Assembly (NCBI RefSeq): GCF_014203535.1
Contig: NZ_JACHJI010000002.1
Location: 377,042 to 441,041, forward strand
DNA from: Streptomyces griseomycini
GTDB taxonomy: Bacteria; Actinomycetota; Actinomycetes; Streptomycetales; Streptomycetaceae
Direction: 5' to 3'
DNA length: 64,000 nt
The position numbers were made by a program, and so were the translations under genes. Positions 41,376-49,963 of this stretch are shown here, piece by piece (position 1 is the stretch's first letter; the number at the start of each line of letters is the position of its first letter). The notes under the pieces are model-generated. The model saw only the letters and a list, made by a program, of their open reading frames with translations. It did not search any database and had not been told where the DNA came from.

Positions 41376-42986
41376 ATGGAAGAGCTCGTCATCCGGGACG
41401 CGGACGTCGTGGACGGCTCCGGCGACGACGCGTACCGCGCGGACGTGGTCGTGGACGGCGGCCGGATCGTCTCCATCGTGAAGGAGGCGGCCGCAGCGGG
41501 CTGCCAGCGCCCGAAGGCCCGCCGCGAGCTGGACGCCGAGGGACTGGTCCTGGCCCCCGGGTTCATCGACATGCACGCCCACAGCGACCTCGCCCTGCTG
41601 CGCGACCCCGACCACGCCGCCAAGGCCGCGCAGGGCGTCACGCTGGAGGTCCTGGGCCAGGACGGCCTGTCGTACGCGCCGGTCGACGACCGCACGCTCG
41701 GCGAGGTGCGCCGGGCGATCGCCGGCTGGAACGGTGCGGGCGACGACGTCGACTTCGACTGGCGGTCGGTGGGCGAGTACCTGGACCGGCTCGACCGGGG
41801 CATCGCGGTCAACGCGGCCTACCTGATCCCGCAGGGCACGGTCCGCGCGCTCGCCGTCGGCTGGGAGGACCGCGAGGCCACGCCGGACGAGCTGGACCGG
41901 ATGCGGCGGCTGGTCGCGGAGGGCCTGGAGCAGGGCGCGGTCGGCATGTCGTCGGGGCTGACGTACACGCCCGGCATGTACGCCCCGCAGGCCGAACTCA
42001 CCGAACTGTGCCGGGTGGTGGCCGAGTACGGCGGCTACTACTGCCCGCACCACCGCTCCTACGGCGCGGGCGCCCTGGAGGCGTACGCGGAGATGGTGGC
42101 GCTCACCCGGGAGGCCGGGTGCGCGCTGCACCTGGCGCACGCGACGATGAACTTCGGGGTGAACAGGGGTCGGGCGCCCGAACTGCTGGCGCTGCTGGAC
42201 GAGGCGCTGGACACCGGCGCCGACATCAGCCTCGACACCTATCCCTACACCCCCGGCTGCACCACGCTGGTGGCGCTGCTGCCGAGCTGGGCGAGCGAGG
42301 GCGGGCCCGAGGAGACCCTGCGGCGGCTCGCGGACGAGGGGACCGCCGAGCGGATCCGGCACCACCTGGAGGCCATCGGCTCGGACGGCTGCCACGGGGT
42401 GCCCGTGGAGTGGGAGACCATCGAGATCTCGGGCGTCGGCGATCCCGCGCTGGGCGAGTACGTGGGCCGTACGGTCCTGGAGTCGGCGCGGGCGCGCGGC
42501 GAGTCGCCCTGGGGCGTCGCCCGGGAGCTGCTGCTGAAGGACCGGCTCGCCCCGACGATCCTCCAGCACGTCGGCCACGAGGAGAACGTGCGGGCGATCA
42601 TGCGGCACCGGGTGCACACGGGCGGCTCGGACGGCATCCTCCAGGGCGCCAAGCCGCACCCGCGCGCGTACGGCACGTTCCCGCACTACCTCGGGCACTA
42701 CGTCCGGGAGGCGGGGGTGCTGTCGCTGGAGGAGTGCGTGGCGCACCTGACCTCGCGGCCCGCCGCCCGGCTGCGGCTGCCGGACCGGGGGCTGGTCCGC
42801 GAGGGGTACAAGGCCGACCTGGTGCTGTTCGACCCCAGGACGGTGGCCGCGGGGTCGACCTTCGAACGGCCCCGGGCGCTCCCGACGGGCATCCCGTACG
42901 TGCTGGTCGACGGGCGGTTCGTGATCGAGGACGGGCGGCGCACGGACGTACTGGCGGGACGGGCGGTCCGCCGGACTCCCCGGTGA
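41376..42986 (+). CDS. N-acyl-D-amino-acid deacylase
   Basis: A 536-residue protein from ATG 41376 with TAGGAGG upstream. It is an amidohydrolase with the HxH metal motif H67-x-H69 in FIDMHAHSDLALLRDPDHAA. Further marks are VTLEVLGQDGLSYAPVDDRT, the internal LIPQGTVRALAVGWEDREAT, YCPHHRSYG, and MRHRVHTGGSDGILQGAKPH near the C-terminus with the catalytic Asp. Zinc-dependent removal of acyl groups from N-acyl-D-amino acids would feed the deaminase. It is co-transcribed with that gene. Confidence 0.93.
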   Translation: MEELVIRDADVVDGSGDDAYRADVVVDGGRIVSIVKEAAAAGCQRPKARRELDAEGLVLAPGFIDMHAHSDLALLRDPDHAAKAAQGVTLEVLGQDGLSYAPVDDRTLGEVRRAIAGWNGAGDDVDFDWRSVGEYLDRLDRGIAVNAAYLIPQGTVRALAVGWEDREATPDELDRMRRLVAEGLEQGAVGMSSGLTYTPGMYAPQAELTELCRVVAEYGGYYCPHHRSYGAGALEAYAEMVALTREAGCALHLAHATMNFGVNRGRAPELLALLDEALDTGADISLDTYPYTPGCTTLVALLPSWASEGGPEETLRRLADEGTAERIRHHLEAIGSDGCHGVPVEWETIEISGVGDPALGEYVGRTVLESARARGESPWGVARELLLKDRLAPTILQHVGHEENVRAIMRHRVHTGGSDGILQGAKPHPRAYGTFPHYLGHYVREAGVLSLEECVAHLTSRPAARLRLPDRGLVREGYKADLVLFDPRTVAAGSTFERPRALPTGIPYVLVDGRFVIEDGRRTDVLAGRAVRRTPR

Positions 42987-43004
42987 CCGCCCGCCCGTCC
43001 GTCG

Positions 43005-43937
43005 TCACGGCTTGGGGACGGCGCAACCGCTCGCGTTCAGCTCGAGCCTGTTGTCCGCGCCGAAGCAGGCGGGGAACAGGTAAGTCTGCTGGGCGTAGTT
43101 GATGCCCTGACGGACCGTCACGGTGCCGTTCCGGTCGACCTCGCACGGGTTGTTGACCGTGCAGCGCTCGCCGTCCTCGTTGCCGGTGTTGTTGACGGCG
43201 ACCACCTCGCCCGTGGCGCCGTCGACGACCGGCGAGCCGGAGGTGCCGCCGATGGTGTCGCACTCGGGGGTGTAACGGACCGAGTCCTTCCAGGTCCAGT
43301 CGCCCTCCTTCATCCGGTACACGAACCCGTCGACGGAGCAGTTGTAGATCCGCTTCCAGTAGCCGGAGACCACGCTGATGGCGGTTCCGGCCTGCGGGCG
43401 GGTGTCGGACAGGGTCAGCGCGTCGATGCCGTACGCGCTCTTGATCCGCGCGTACGTGGTGTTCAGCCGGTAGATCGCCGCGTCCGTGTCGGTCATGGTC
43501 GCGTACAGGAGCCGGTCGGCGCGCAGGGTGGCGACCCTGGCGCCGGAGGGGTTCAGCAGCCCGAAGGAGCGGCTGGACGCCCGGTCCACGAGGACCTGGC
43601 CGGGCGCGGGGAAGCCGCTCTCCAGGCAGTGGCCGTTGGTGAGCACGAGCGCCGGGTCGTCGGCCGCCGAGTCGGGCATGCGGACGACGGAACCGGAGCA
43701 GTTGCTGAGCGAGACGGTGCCGGCGAAGCCGACCGCGCCGGCCTTCGGCGCGGTGAGGCCGGACAGGGTGTCCGCCGCGGTGCCGACCACGCCGTCGACG
43801 ACGTCCATCACCGTGGTCGGGCCCGCATCCGCGGTCGTGTCCGCGCCCGTGGAGGAAGGCGCGGCGGCGACCGCGGGAGCCGCGCCGGCCACGGCCATCG
43901 CCAGGGCGCACAGCGCGACGACGAGAGGTTTTCTCAT
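43005..43937 (-). CDS. Secreted trypsin-like serine protease
   Basis: A 310-residue protein from ATG 43937 with GAGGGGA upstream. The signal peptide (MRKPLVVALCALAMAVAGAA) is cleaved near AVAA. The catalytic triad is visible: H103 in LTNGHCLES, D152 in DTDAAIYRL and S234 in GGTSGSPVVDG. Several disulphide cysteines are spaced as in chymotrypsin-fold enzymes. The fold is exported; the substrate is unknown. It is convergent with the deacylase gene, 18 nt apart. Confidence 0.92.
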   Translation of the reverse strand: MRKPLVVALCALAMAVAGAAPAVAAAPSSTGADTTADAGPTTVMDVVDGVVGTAADTLSGLTAPKAGAVGFAGTVSLSNCSGSVVRMPDSAADDPALVLTNGHCLESGFPAPGQVLVDRASSRSFGLLNPSGARVATLRADRLLYATMTDTDAAIYRLNTTYARIKSAYGIDALTLSDTRPQAGTAISVVSGYWKRIYNCSVDGFVYRMKEGDWTWKDSVRYTPECDTIGGTSGSPVVDGATGEVVAVNNTGNEDGERCTVNNPCEVDRNGTVTVRQGINYAQQTYLFPACFGADNRLELNASGCAVPKP

Positions 43938-44269
43938 GTGGGGGTCCCCTCATTGCGACGTCGGGCGACCGGGGACGCACGCGTCCGGGAATCCTCCGGC
44001 CACCCATAGGATTGTCATGTTCATTGTCATCGCGCGGGCGGCGGGGGACAAGGAGGTGTTTCCGGCCGGTGGTTCCCGGGACGGCACACGGCCCGCGCCC
44101 CGGCCGGCCGCGGCGACACCCGCATCAGGGTCGCCCACTCCCGTGGAGGCGGCGGGGACCGACGTGGGGAGGCTCGGTGCGAAGGTCATGAAGACACCGG
44201 CCGACGGCCCCGCCGCGAACCCGCGTCCGCCCGACCGGCCCTCCCTCCCCGGTCGGGCCGCGCCGGTCT
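43938..44269. other. Gap without a convincing gene
   Basis: Frames of up to about 107 codons exist on both strands but have no ribosome site, poor codon bias and no recognisable product. The part next to 43937 will hold the protease promoter. Confidence 0.5.
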
Positions 44270-44965
44270 TCACCCCCGGCCCGGACGACCGTCACCGTCG
44301 CCCGGGCCGCCGGAAGCGGTGGCGGAGGGGGACGGCGCCGGAGGGGCATCGGCGGTGGGGACGGCGGGCGCGGTGGAGGTGTCGGGCGGCGGAGCCGGCG
44401 GCGCGCCGCCGGCCTTCCGGTCACCGTCGGACGCGCTCGTGCTCGCGCTCGGGGAGGCCCGGCCGTCCGGCGGGCCGCCGGGGGCGGCCGGGCTCCCGGA
44501 GGGGGACGCGTCCGGTTCCGCGGACGTCCCGGGCTCCCCCGCCACCGGTCCCGTACGGGCGTCCTCGTTCCCGGCGCCGCCGGACGGCGAGCCCGAGAAG
44601 GCGAACCCGGCGATCAGCGCCGCCGCCGACACCGCGCCCATCGCCCCCGCGGCCATCGCCACCCGGAGCACGCGCCGGGGGCCGGCCTTACGGTGGGCGC
44701 GCCGGCCCGAGCCGCCGCGGCCGGAGCCGTCGGCGCCGGACCGGCCGGACGCACGCCCCGCTCCCCCGCCCGTCGCGGCCTCCGCCGCGATCGGCGGCAG
44801 CTCGCGCGTCTCGTCGTACGCGTTCTGCCAGCCGTGGGCGGTCGCCGGGTCGGCGTACCCGTCGTACGCCGGGGAGGGGGCGGTCTGCGGGAGGTACACG
44901 TTCGGCGGGTCCCGGGGCTCCCGCGCGTCGTGCCCCCCGTCGGCGTACCGAGGTGGCCTGGACAT
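44270..44965 (-). CDS. Single-pass Pro/Ser-rich membrane protein
   Basis: A 231-residue protein from ATG 44965; an earlier in-frame start at 45058 gives non-native sequence. Residues 1-100 are a cytoplasmic low-complexity region (PPRYADGGHDAREPRDPPNV, YETRELPPIAAEA). One helix follows (VAMAAGAMGAVSAAALIAGF), then an external Ser/Pro/Ala/Gly linker with no fold. The protein resembles many actinobacterial membrane proteins of unknown function; no family is recognised. It is divergent from the aminotransferase gene. Confidence 0.7.
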   Translation of the reverse strand: MSRPPRYADGGHDAREPRDPPNVYLPQTAPSPAYDGYADPATAHGWQNAYDETRELPPIAAEAATGGGAGRASGRSGADGSGRGGSGRRAHRKAGPRRVLRVAMAAGAMGAVSAAALIAGFAFSGSPSGGAGNEDARTGPVAGEPGTSAEPDASPSGSPAAPGGPPDGRASPSASTSASDGDRKAGGAPPAPPPDTSTAPAVPTADAPPAPSPSATASGGPGDGDGRPGRG

Positions 44966-45089
44966 GGCGGCGCATTCCAGGGACCCGGAGGACCCGGGGA
45001 CAGCGGGCGGACATAACCACCCGAACCGCCGCGTCTCACGTGGCGGAAAACACGGCACGAACGACCCTGCCCAGCTTTAAGCTCCCAGC

Positions 45090-46301
45090 ATGCAGGTGAT
45101 CCAGTCGACCAAGCTCGCCAACGTCTGTTACGAGATCCGGGGCCCGGTGCTCGAGGAGGCGATGCGGCTGGAAGCGGCCGGTCACCGCATCCTCAAGCTG
45201 AACACCGGCAACCCGGCCGCCTTCGGCTTCGAGTGCCCGCCCGAGATCCTGGAGGACATCCTCCGCAACGTCTCGACGGCCCACGGCTACGGCGACGCGA
45301 AGGGCCTGCTGGCCGCGCGCCGGGCCGTGGTCATGCACAACCAGACCCTCGGCATCGAGACCGACGTCGAGCACGTCTTCATCGGCAACGGCGTCTCCGA
45401 GCTGATCGTGATGGCGATGCAGGGGCTGCTGGACGACGGGGACGAGGTGCTGGTGCCCGCGCCCGACTACCCCCTGTGGACGGCCGCGGTCTCGCTCTCC
45501 GGCGGCACGGCGGTCCACTACCGCTGCGACGAGCAGTCCGACTGGATGCCCGACCTCGCCGACGTGGAGCGCAAGGTCACCGACCGCACCAAGGCGATCG
45601 TCATCATCAACCCGAACAACCCGACCGGCGCGGTCTACGACGAGGCGGTCGTCAAGGGCCTGACGGACATCGCCCGCCGCCACAACCTGCTGGTCTGCTC
45701 GGACGAGATCTACGACAAGATCCTCTACGACGACGCGAAGCACGTCCCGACCGCCTCCGTCGCCCCCGACCTGCTCACCCTCACCTTCAACGGCATGTCG
45801 AAGGCGTACCGGGTGGCCGGCTACCGGGTGGGCTGGATGTCGATCTCCGGGCCGCGCGCGCACGCCGACTCCTACATCGAGGGCCTGACGGTCCTGGCGA
45901 ACATGCGCCTGTGCGCGAACATGCCGGGCCAGCACGGCGTGGTCGCCGCGCTCAGCGGCCGCCAGACGATCAACGACCTGGTGCTGCCGGGCGGCCGGCT
46001 GCGCGAGCAGCGGGACGTGGCGTACGAACTGCTGACCCAGATCCCGGGCGTGAGCTGCGTGAAGCCGAAGGGGGCGCTGTACCTCTTCCCGCGCCTCGAC
46101 CCCGAGGTCTTCAAGATCAAGGACGACCGGCGGATGGTCCTCGACCTGCTGCGCCGCGAGAAGATCATGGTCGTGCAGGGCACCGGCTTCAACTGGCCGG
46201 AACCGGACCACTTCCGGGTGGTGACCCTGCCCTCGGTCACCGACCTGCGGGACGCGGTGGGCCGGATCGGCCGCTTCCTCGACGGCTACAGCCAGCCCTG
46301 A
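45090..46301 (+). CDS. PLP-dependent aminotransferase, AlaA-like
   Basis: A 403-residue protein from ATG 45090. There is no ribosome site; TTTAAG about 8 nt before the ATG looks like a -10 box, so the mRNA is probably leaderless. Fold-type I marks are VFIGNGVSELIVMAMQGLLD, IVIINPNNPTGAVYDEAVV, LVCSDEIYDKILYDDAKHV and the PLP lysine in LTFNGMSKAYRVAGYRVGWM. Closest in layout to alanine:2-oxoglutarate transaminases. It is cytosolic and monocistronic. Confidence 0.93.
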   Translation: MQVIQSTKLANVCYEIRGPVLEEAMRLEAAGHRILKLNTGNPAAFGFECPPEILEDILRNVSTAHGYGDAKGLLAARRAVVMHNQTLGIETDVEHVFIGNGVSELIVMAMQGLLDDGDEVLVPAPDYPLWTAAVSLSGGTAVHYRCDEQSDWMPDLADVERKVTDRTKAIVIINPNNPTGAVYDEAVVKGLTDIARRHNLLVCSDEIYDKILYDDAKHVPTASVAPDLLTLTFNGMSKAYRVAGYRVGWMSISGPRAHADSYIEGLTVLANMRLCANMPGQHGVVAALSGRQTINDLVLPGGRLREQRDVAYELLTQIPGVSCVKPKGALYLFPRLDPEVFKIKDDRRMVLDLLRREKIMVVQGTGFNWPEPDHFRVVTLPSVTDLRDAVGRIGRFLDGYSQP

Positions 46302-46325
46302 AGCAGTTTTGTGGACGACTCAACT

Positions 46326-46348
46326 TTAGACGAGATCTAAGCTAGGAT
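46326..46348 (+). promoter_or_regulatory. Promoter with inverted repeat for the gene at 46379
   Basis: TTAGA (46326-46330) and TCTAA (46336-46340) form an inverted repeat with a 5-nt spacer, directly before TAGGAT (46343-46348), a good -10 box. A site this close to -10 would suit a repressor. The AT-rich patch stands out from its surroundings. Confidence 0.4.
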
Positions 46349-46378
46349 GGTTTCCTGTCAGCACCCAGGAGGCCATCC

Positions 46379-46798
46379 ATGTACGAACCGATCCGCTCCA
46401 AGTCGGTCCACAGCACGATGGCCGGCACCCCCCACGACTTTCCCCACCGCTCCCGCGAGGAGGAGCTGGACATCCAGCTCGCGGGGCACCTCGCCGCACT
46501 GCTCGCCGTCACCGACGAGCTGCGTGCGGCGGCCCCCTCGGCCGACCTGGACGCCGCGGCCGAGCGGATAGCCGAGCAGGTCACCCGCCTGCGGGGAGGG
46601 CGGGTGCCGGCCCGGGCGTCGGCGACCACCGGCCGCGAGCCGAACGCGACGGCCCTGCACCGGCGTGCGCACGCCCTCGCGGGCCGCGCCCTGGTCGTCG
46701 CCGCCTCGCGCGCCGACACGGCGGTGGCGATCCTCGCCGCCGAACGGATGGACGCGCACACCGCGGCCCTGCAGCCGCGCGCGCTCGCGTCCCGCTGA
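46379..46798 (+). CDS. Small helical hypothetical protein
   Basis: A 139-residue protein from ATG 46379, with AGGAGG 7 nt upstream. It is soluble and mostly helical: EEELDIQLAGHLAALLAVTD, ERIAEQVTRLRGGRVPARAS, HRRAHALAGRALVVAASRAD and TAVAILAAERMDAHTAALQP. No family is recognised. The strong ribosome site, the separate promoter and the terminator behind it show a true single gene. Confidence 0.75.
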   Translation: MYEPIRSKSVHSTMAGTPHDFPHRSREEELDIQLAGHLAALLAVTDELRAAAPSADLDAAAERIAEQVTRLRGGRVPARASATTGREPNATALHRRAHALAGRALVVAASRADTAVAILAAERMDAHTAALQPRALASR

Positions 46799-46881
46799 GC
46801 CCTCACCGGGCTCTCCCAGGACGGCCCCGGTCCGCGCGCACCCGCAGCGACGCGCGGACCGGGCGCCACGCACCGCACCGC

Positions 46882-46922
46882 CGACGGGGCACCCCGGGCA
46901 GCACGCCCGGGGTGCCCCGTCG
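46882..46922. terminator. Bidirectional hairpin terminator
   Basis: A perfect 18-bp stem (46882-46899 with 46905-46922) and a 5-nt loop lie between the ends of the convergent genes at 46798 and 46938. It can end transcription from both sides. Confidence 0.85.
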
Positions 46923-46937
46923 CCGTTTCCCGCGCGG

Positions 46938-48701
46938 TCAGCGCGTGACGTGGACCGTCGCCGATGCCGTGGACCCCTCGTGCAGGTCGTCGCCGGGCCA
47001 GCTGACCGTGTAGGTCGTCTCCCGCCGGGTGCGCGGCATGTCGTCGAGGGTGAAGGTGCCGTCGGCGGCGACCGTCACCGACGACAGCGTGCCGGTGCCG
47101 AGCCGGTCGGTGCGCTCCACCTTCAGCGTGGCCCGCTCGGGCAGCGCCTTGCCCTGCGCGGTGAACGTCCCGGTGATGCGGACGCCGGTGCTCATCGACG
47201 CCTCCGCCGGAGCGGTGAGCGCGATCGAGCTGGCCGCCTTGCCGACGGACACGGTGTGGGTGACGTCGGTGGCCGGACGGTGGGTCAGGTCACCGAGGAA
47301 GGACACCGTGTACGTGGCCTCGCCGACCAGGTCCGGCTCGTCGAGGACGGTGAAGGTGCCGTCCGCCTTGACGGTCGCGGTGCCGAGCTCGTGCGTGCCG
47401 TTCGCGTCCGTACGGGTCGCCGTGACCTTCGGCGGCTCGGCGGGGGCCGGGCCGTCGAACTCCAGCTTGCCGCGCACCGCCAGCGCCTCGCCCGCCACGG
47501 CCTGAGCCGGGCTGTGGGCCAGCCCGCCGGTGAAGCGGCTGTCGTACTGGGCGGCCGGGGGCTGGATGACGTGCAGCCAGTACTGGTTGCCGGCGGTGTT
47601 GGTGGTGACCGCGAACAACCGGGAGCCGTCGGCGGACCACTCCAGCCCGCGCGGCGCCACCCGGTCGCCGTCGAGACTGCCCTCGAAGGCGAACTCCAGC
47701 GGCGCGGTCGCGTCCCCCGGGTCGGCGGGCGAGAGCAGCAGGTCGGGCGTCGCACCGGAGGCCGAGGCACCGCGCGCCAGGTACTTCCCGTCCCCGCTGA
47801 AGGCGACGGCGGAGGCGGAGGCGCCGGACGGCAGCGCCGGGTAGCCGGTGCCGGCGTCGGACAGATCGGTGGTGTTCAGCAGCCGGGTGCCGGCGGAGGC
47901 GTCGGCGACGGCGACCTTGCCCCCGTCCGGGGAGAACGCCATGTCCTTGAGGTTCAGGGCGCCCTTGCCGTCGGCGTCGGCGAAGCGGCGGCCGGCGGTG
48001 CGCACCAGGGTGCTTCCGCTCGCGTCGTACACCGCCAGGAACGGGTCGGCGGCCTTGGCGTTCAGCGGCTGGCCCATCAGCAGCCGGTCCCCGGGGCCCG
48101 CCTCCAGCTGGAGCCTGCCGTGGTCCTGCCAGCCGGTGCGCTGCCAGGTGTTGTCGGAGTGGTAGGAGTCCAGGTACGTGAGCGCCGTGTCGCACTCCGA
48201 GGTGGAGTACGCGTACGGCGTGGTGTGGTACACCGTGCCGCCCGCGAAGGCCAGGCTGCGCCCGCAGGTGTCCGTGCCCGACAGCGGCGTGTTGAACTGC
48301 TGGTAGGTGGTGGTGTCGTACCGCAGGACCCCGTCGCGGCCACCGGCGTAGAGCATGCTGCCGTCGGCGTTCAGCGCGAGCCCGGAGATGTGGCGCTGGG
48401 TGGTGAGGGTGGTGACGCGCTCACCGGAGAAGTCGTAGACGGCGATGAGTCCGCTGTTGTAGGAGCTGCCCAGGTTGCTGTCGGCGACGTACACGCGCTG
48501 GTGCGCGGAGTCGACCGCCAGCGCCGAGAACGAGGAGATCGGCAGCTTGGCCACGAGGTCGGAGGCCGCCGCGTGCGCGGCGGGCGCGGCGGCGAGGGTG
48601 AGGCCGCCGCCGGTGAGCGCGGCGGCGAGCAACGTGGCCGCGAGACGTCTGGACCGTCGCACTGCGTTCCGTCGCACTGCGTTCCGTCGTGCTGTATTCA
48701 A
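46938..48701 (-). CDS. Secreted beta-propeller protein with Ig-like C-terminal repeats
   Basis: A 587-residue protein, best started at TTG 48701 with a GGGGGG stretch upstream; a GTG a few codons later is possible. The signal peptide follows a repeated NAVRRNAVRR stretch (RRLAATLLAAALTGGGLTLA), cleaved near AHAA. Residues about 45-355 form a YncE-like propeller (LIAVYDFSGERVTTLTTQRH, SGLALNADGSMLYAGGRDGV). The C-terminal 200 residues contain two Ig-like repeats (TVSVGKAASSIALTAPAEAS, ATLKVERTDRLGTGTLSSVT). There is no sorting signal, so it is released or weakly wall-bound. Function is unknown. Confidence 0.82.
   Translation of the reverse strand: MNTARRNAVRRNAVRRSRRLAATLLAAALTGGGLTLAAAPAAHAAASDLVAKLPISSFSALAVDSAHQRVYVADSNLGSSYNSGLIAVYDFSGERVTTLTTQRHISGLALNADGSMLYAGGRDGVLRYDTTTYQQFNTPLSGTDTCGRSLAFAGGTVYHTTPYAYSTSECDTALTYLDSYHSDNTWQRTGWQDHGRLQLEAGPGDRLLMGQPLNAKAADPFLAVYDASGSTLVRTAGRRFADADGKGALNLKDMAFSPDGGKVAVADASAGTRLLNTTDLSDAGTGYPALPSGASASAVAFSGDGKYLARGASASGATPDLLLSPADPGDATAPLEFAFEGSLDGDRVAPRGLEWSADGSRLFAVTTNTAGNQYWLHVIQPPAAQYDSRFTGGLAHSPAQAVAGEALAVRGKLEFDGPAPAEPPKVTATRTDANGTHELGTATVKADGTFTVLDEPDLVGEATYTVSFLGDLTHRPATDVTHTVSVGKAASSIALTAPAEASMSTGVRITGTFTAQGKALPERATLKVERTDRLGTGTLSSVTVAADGTFTLDDMPRTRRETTYTVSWPGDDLHEGSTASATVHVTR
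48655..48699 (-). repeat. 15-bp tandem repeat at the start of the propeller gene
   Basis: Two identical 15-bp units (48655-48669, 48670-48684) and a third degenerate copy (48685-48699) encode the repeated N-A-V-R-R at the extreme N-terminus, just before the signal peptide core. Copy-number change would keep the frame and alter the number of positive charges. Confidence 0.8.
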
Positions 48702-48790
48702 CTGTGCCCCCCACAGGCTGTGTTGGCGACCCGTGCGAAACGGCCGCCCCCGCCTCCAGGGACAGGAACAGCCGTTCGGGTCGTGCAAGG

Positions 48791-49440
48791 TCAGTGAGCG
48801 TACACCGACGCGCCCGCCGTGCGGCGGATCTCCGGCAGTGCCGAGTAGAGCGTCGCGCCCGGGCACAGCGTGGCGTAGCCGTCGCGGTGGCCGGAGACGG
48901 TGTTCAGCGTGGCCTGCTCACCGGTCCTGTAGACACCGGTGTCGCCCGCGGCGGTGAGCGTCACCTTCGCCTCCGGGTCGACGCCGTGCAGGCCGAGCTT
49001 CCAGGCGGAGAGGTCGGCGATCGCCTGCTGGGCCGCGGCGGTCGGGGTGCCGCCGTTCTCGTAGTCGCCGAGGAGCGAGATGCCGGACGAGTAGCCGTTG
49101 AAGCCGTACGTGTGGGCACCGCGGACGGGCTTGTCGACGCCGCCCGCGCGGCCCTCGAAGACCGTGCCGCACTTGTCGACGAAGAAGTTGTAGCCGAGGT
49201 CGCTCCAGCCGTTGGTCTCCACGTGGTACGTGAGGATCGCCCGGACGACGGCCGGCGACTCGGCGCAGTCGTAGTCGTTGGTGCCGGCCGTGTGGTGGAC
49301 GAAGACCGCGTCGACCTTGTCCAGGTAGGAGGGCGGGTCGGTGACGAGCGACTCGTCCGCGCCCCAGTCGGCGCGGCTGACGATCGCCGGAGCGGCGGGG
49401 GCGGCCGGTGACGTGGACCCGGTCGGTTCCGGCCGGGTGC
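48791..49440 (-). pseudogene. 5'-truncated secreted amidase/PGRP-domain gene
   Basis: About 215 codons with intact PGRP/amidase-2 domain: AIVSRADWGADESLVTDPPS, VDAVFVHHTAGTNDYDCAES, the zinc-type HHT and YNFFVDKCGTVFEGRAGGVD, and the end VSGHRDGYATLCPGATLYSA. The usual signal peptide and N-terminal region are missing. Upstream of about 49440 the sequence belongs to another gene in another frame. It still reads in frame into that DNA, but the resulting N-terminus is not native. The domain would cleave the amide bond in peptidoglycan if it were exported. Confidence 0.7.
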
Positions 49441-49881
49441 TAGACGGAAGAGCTCCTCCGCCAGGGGCTGCGTGTTCTCGACGCTCGCTCCCTGGAGTTC
49501 CTCCGCCTGCACCCACCTGGCGACGACCCCGGGGACTTCGGAGTCGGGTACTCCGGCCAGCGTGTCCCGTACCAGGAACGGGAGTTCCGACACCCACGGT
49601 CCCGTCGCCCACGGGTCGTCGTCCGTCTCGGGGCCCTCCGCACCCGGTGCCGGGGAGATCGGCCACACGGTCGTCCCGTCCACCAGGTCCACTCGCCACT
49701 CGGTCCGGTGGATGGCAGCGATCAGCTGCCCCAGGACCACGGCCGGATCCACGCCCTTGGCGTCGACTCCCTCGAACGGAGGGGGTTCCGCGAAGAGCGG
49801 GGATCCGCCGTCCGTGCCCTCCAGCGACTGCACCACCGCCGCGGCGTTCGGTGCGCGGAAGTAGTCGGTCAGAACACCCAT
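49441..49881 (-). pseudogene. 3'-truncated hypothetical gene fused out of frame to the amidase remnant
   Basis: It starts at ATG 49881 with GGAG upstream, and reads MGVLTDYFRAPNAAAVVQSL, VDAKGVDPAVVLGQLIAAIH and WVSELPFLVRDTLAGVPDSE, ending natively at about PLAEELFRLA. The protein resembles a family of Streptomyces proteins of unknown function that normally continues with a short basic tail; here it runs into amidase DNA in the wrong frame and stops at about 48961. The 5' part is intact, so a fusion protein might still be made. Confidence 0.6.
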
Positions 49882-49963
49882 CGCTCATCTCCAGGTCTCC
49901 GTGTGTCAGTGGCCGGTCCTAGGATCGCGGCGCCTTCAGTGACCGAACGAGCGGAGAGCGCCG

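Noticed and set aside
43950..44273. Possible 107-residue minus-strand gene
   Set aside because: No ribosome site, no codon bias and a composition like random GC-rich DNA.
49430..49460. GGAAGAGC at the junction considered as sequencing adapter contamination
   Set aside because: The bases encode the native A-E-E-L-F-R-L end of the truncated gene in its proper frame, so they are genomic.
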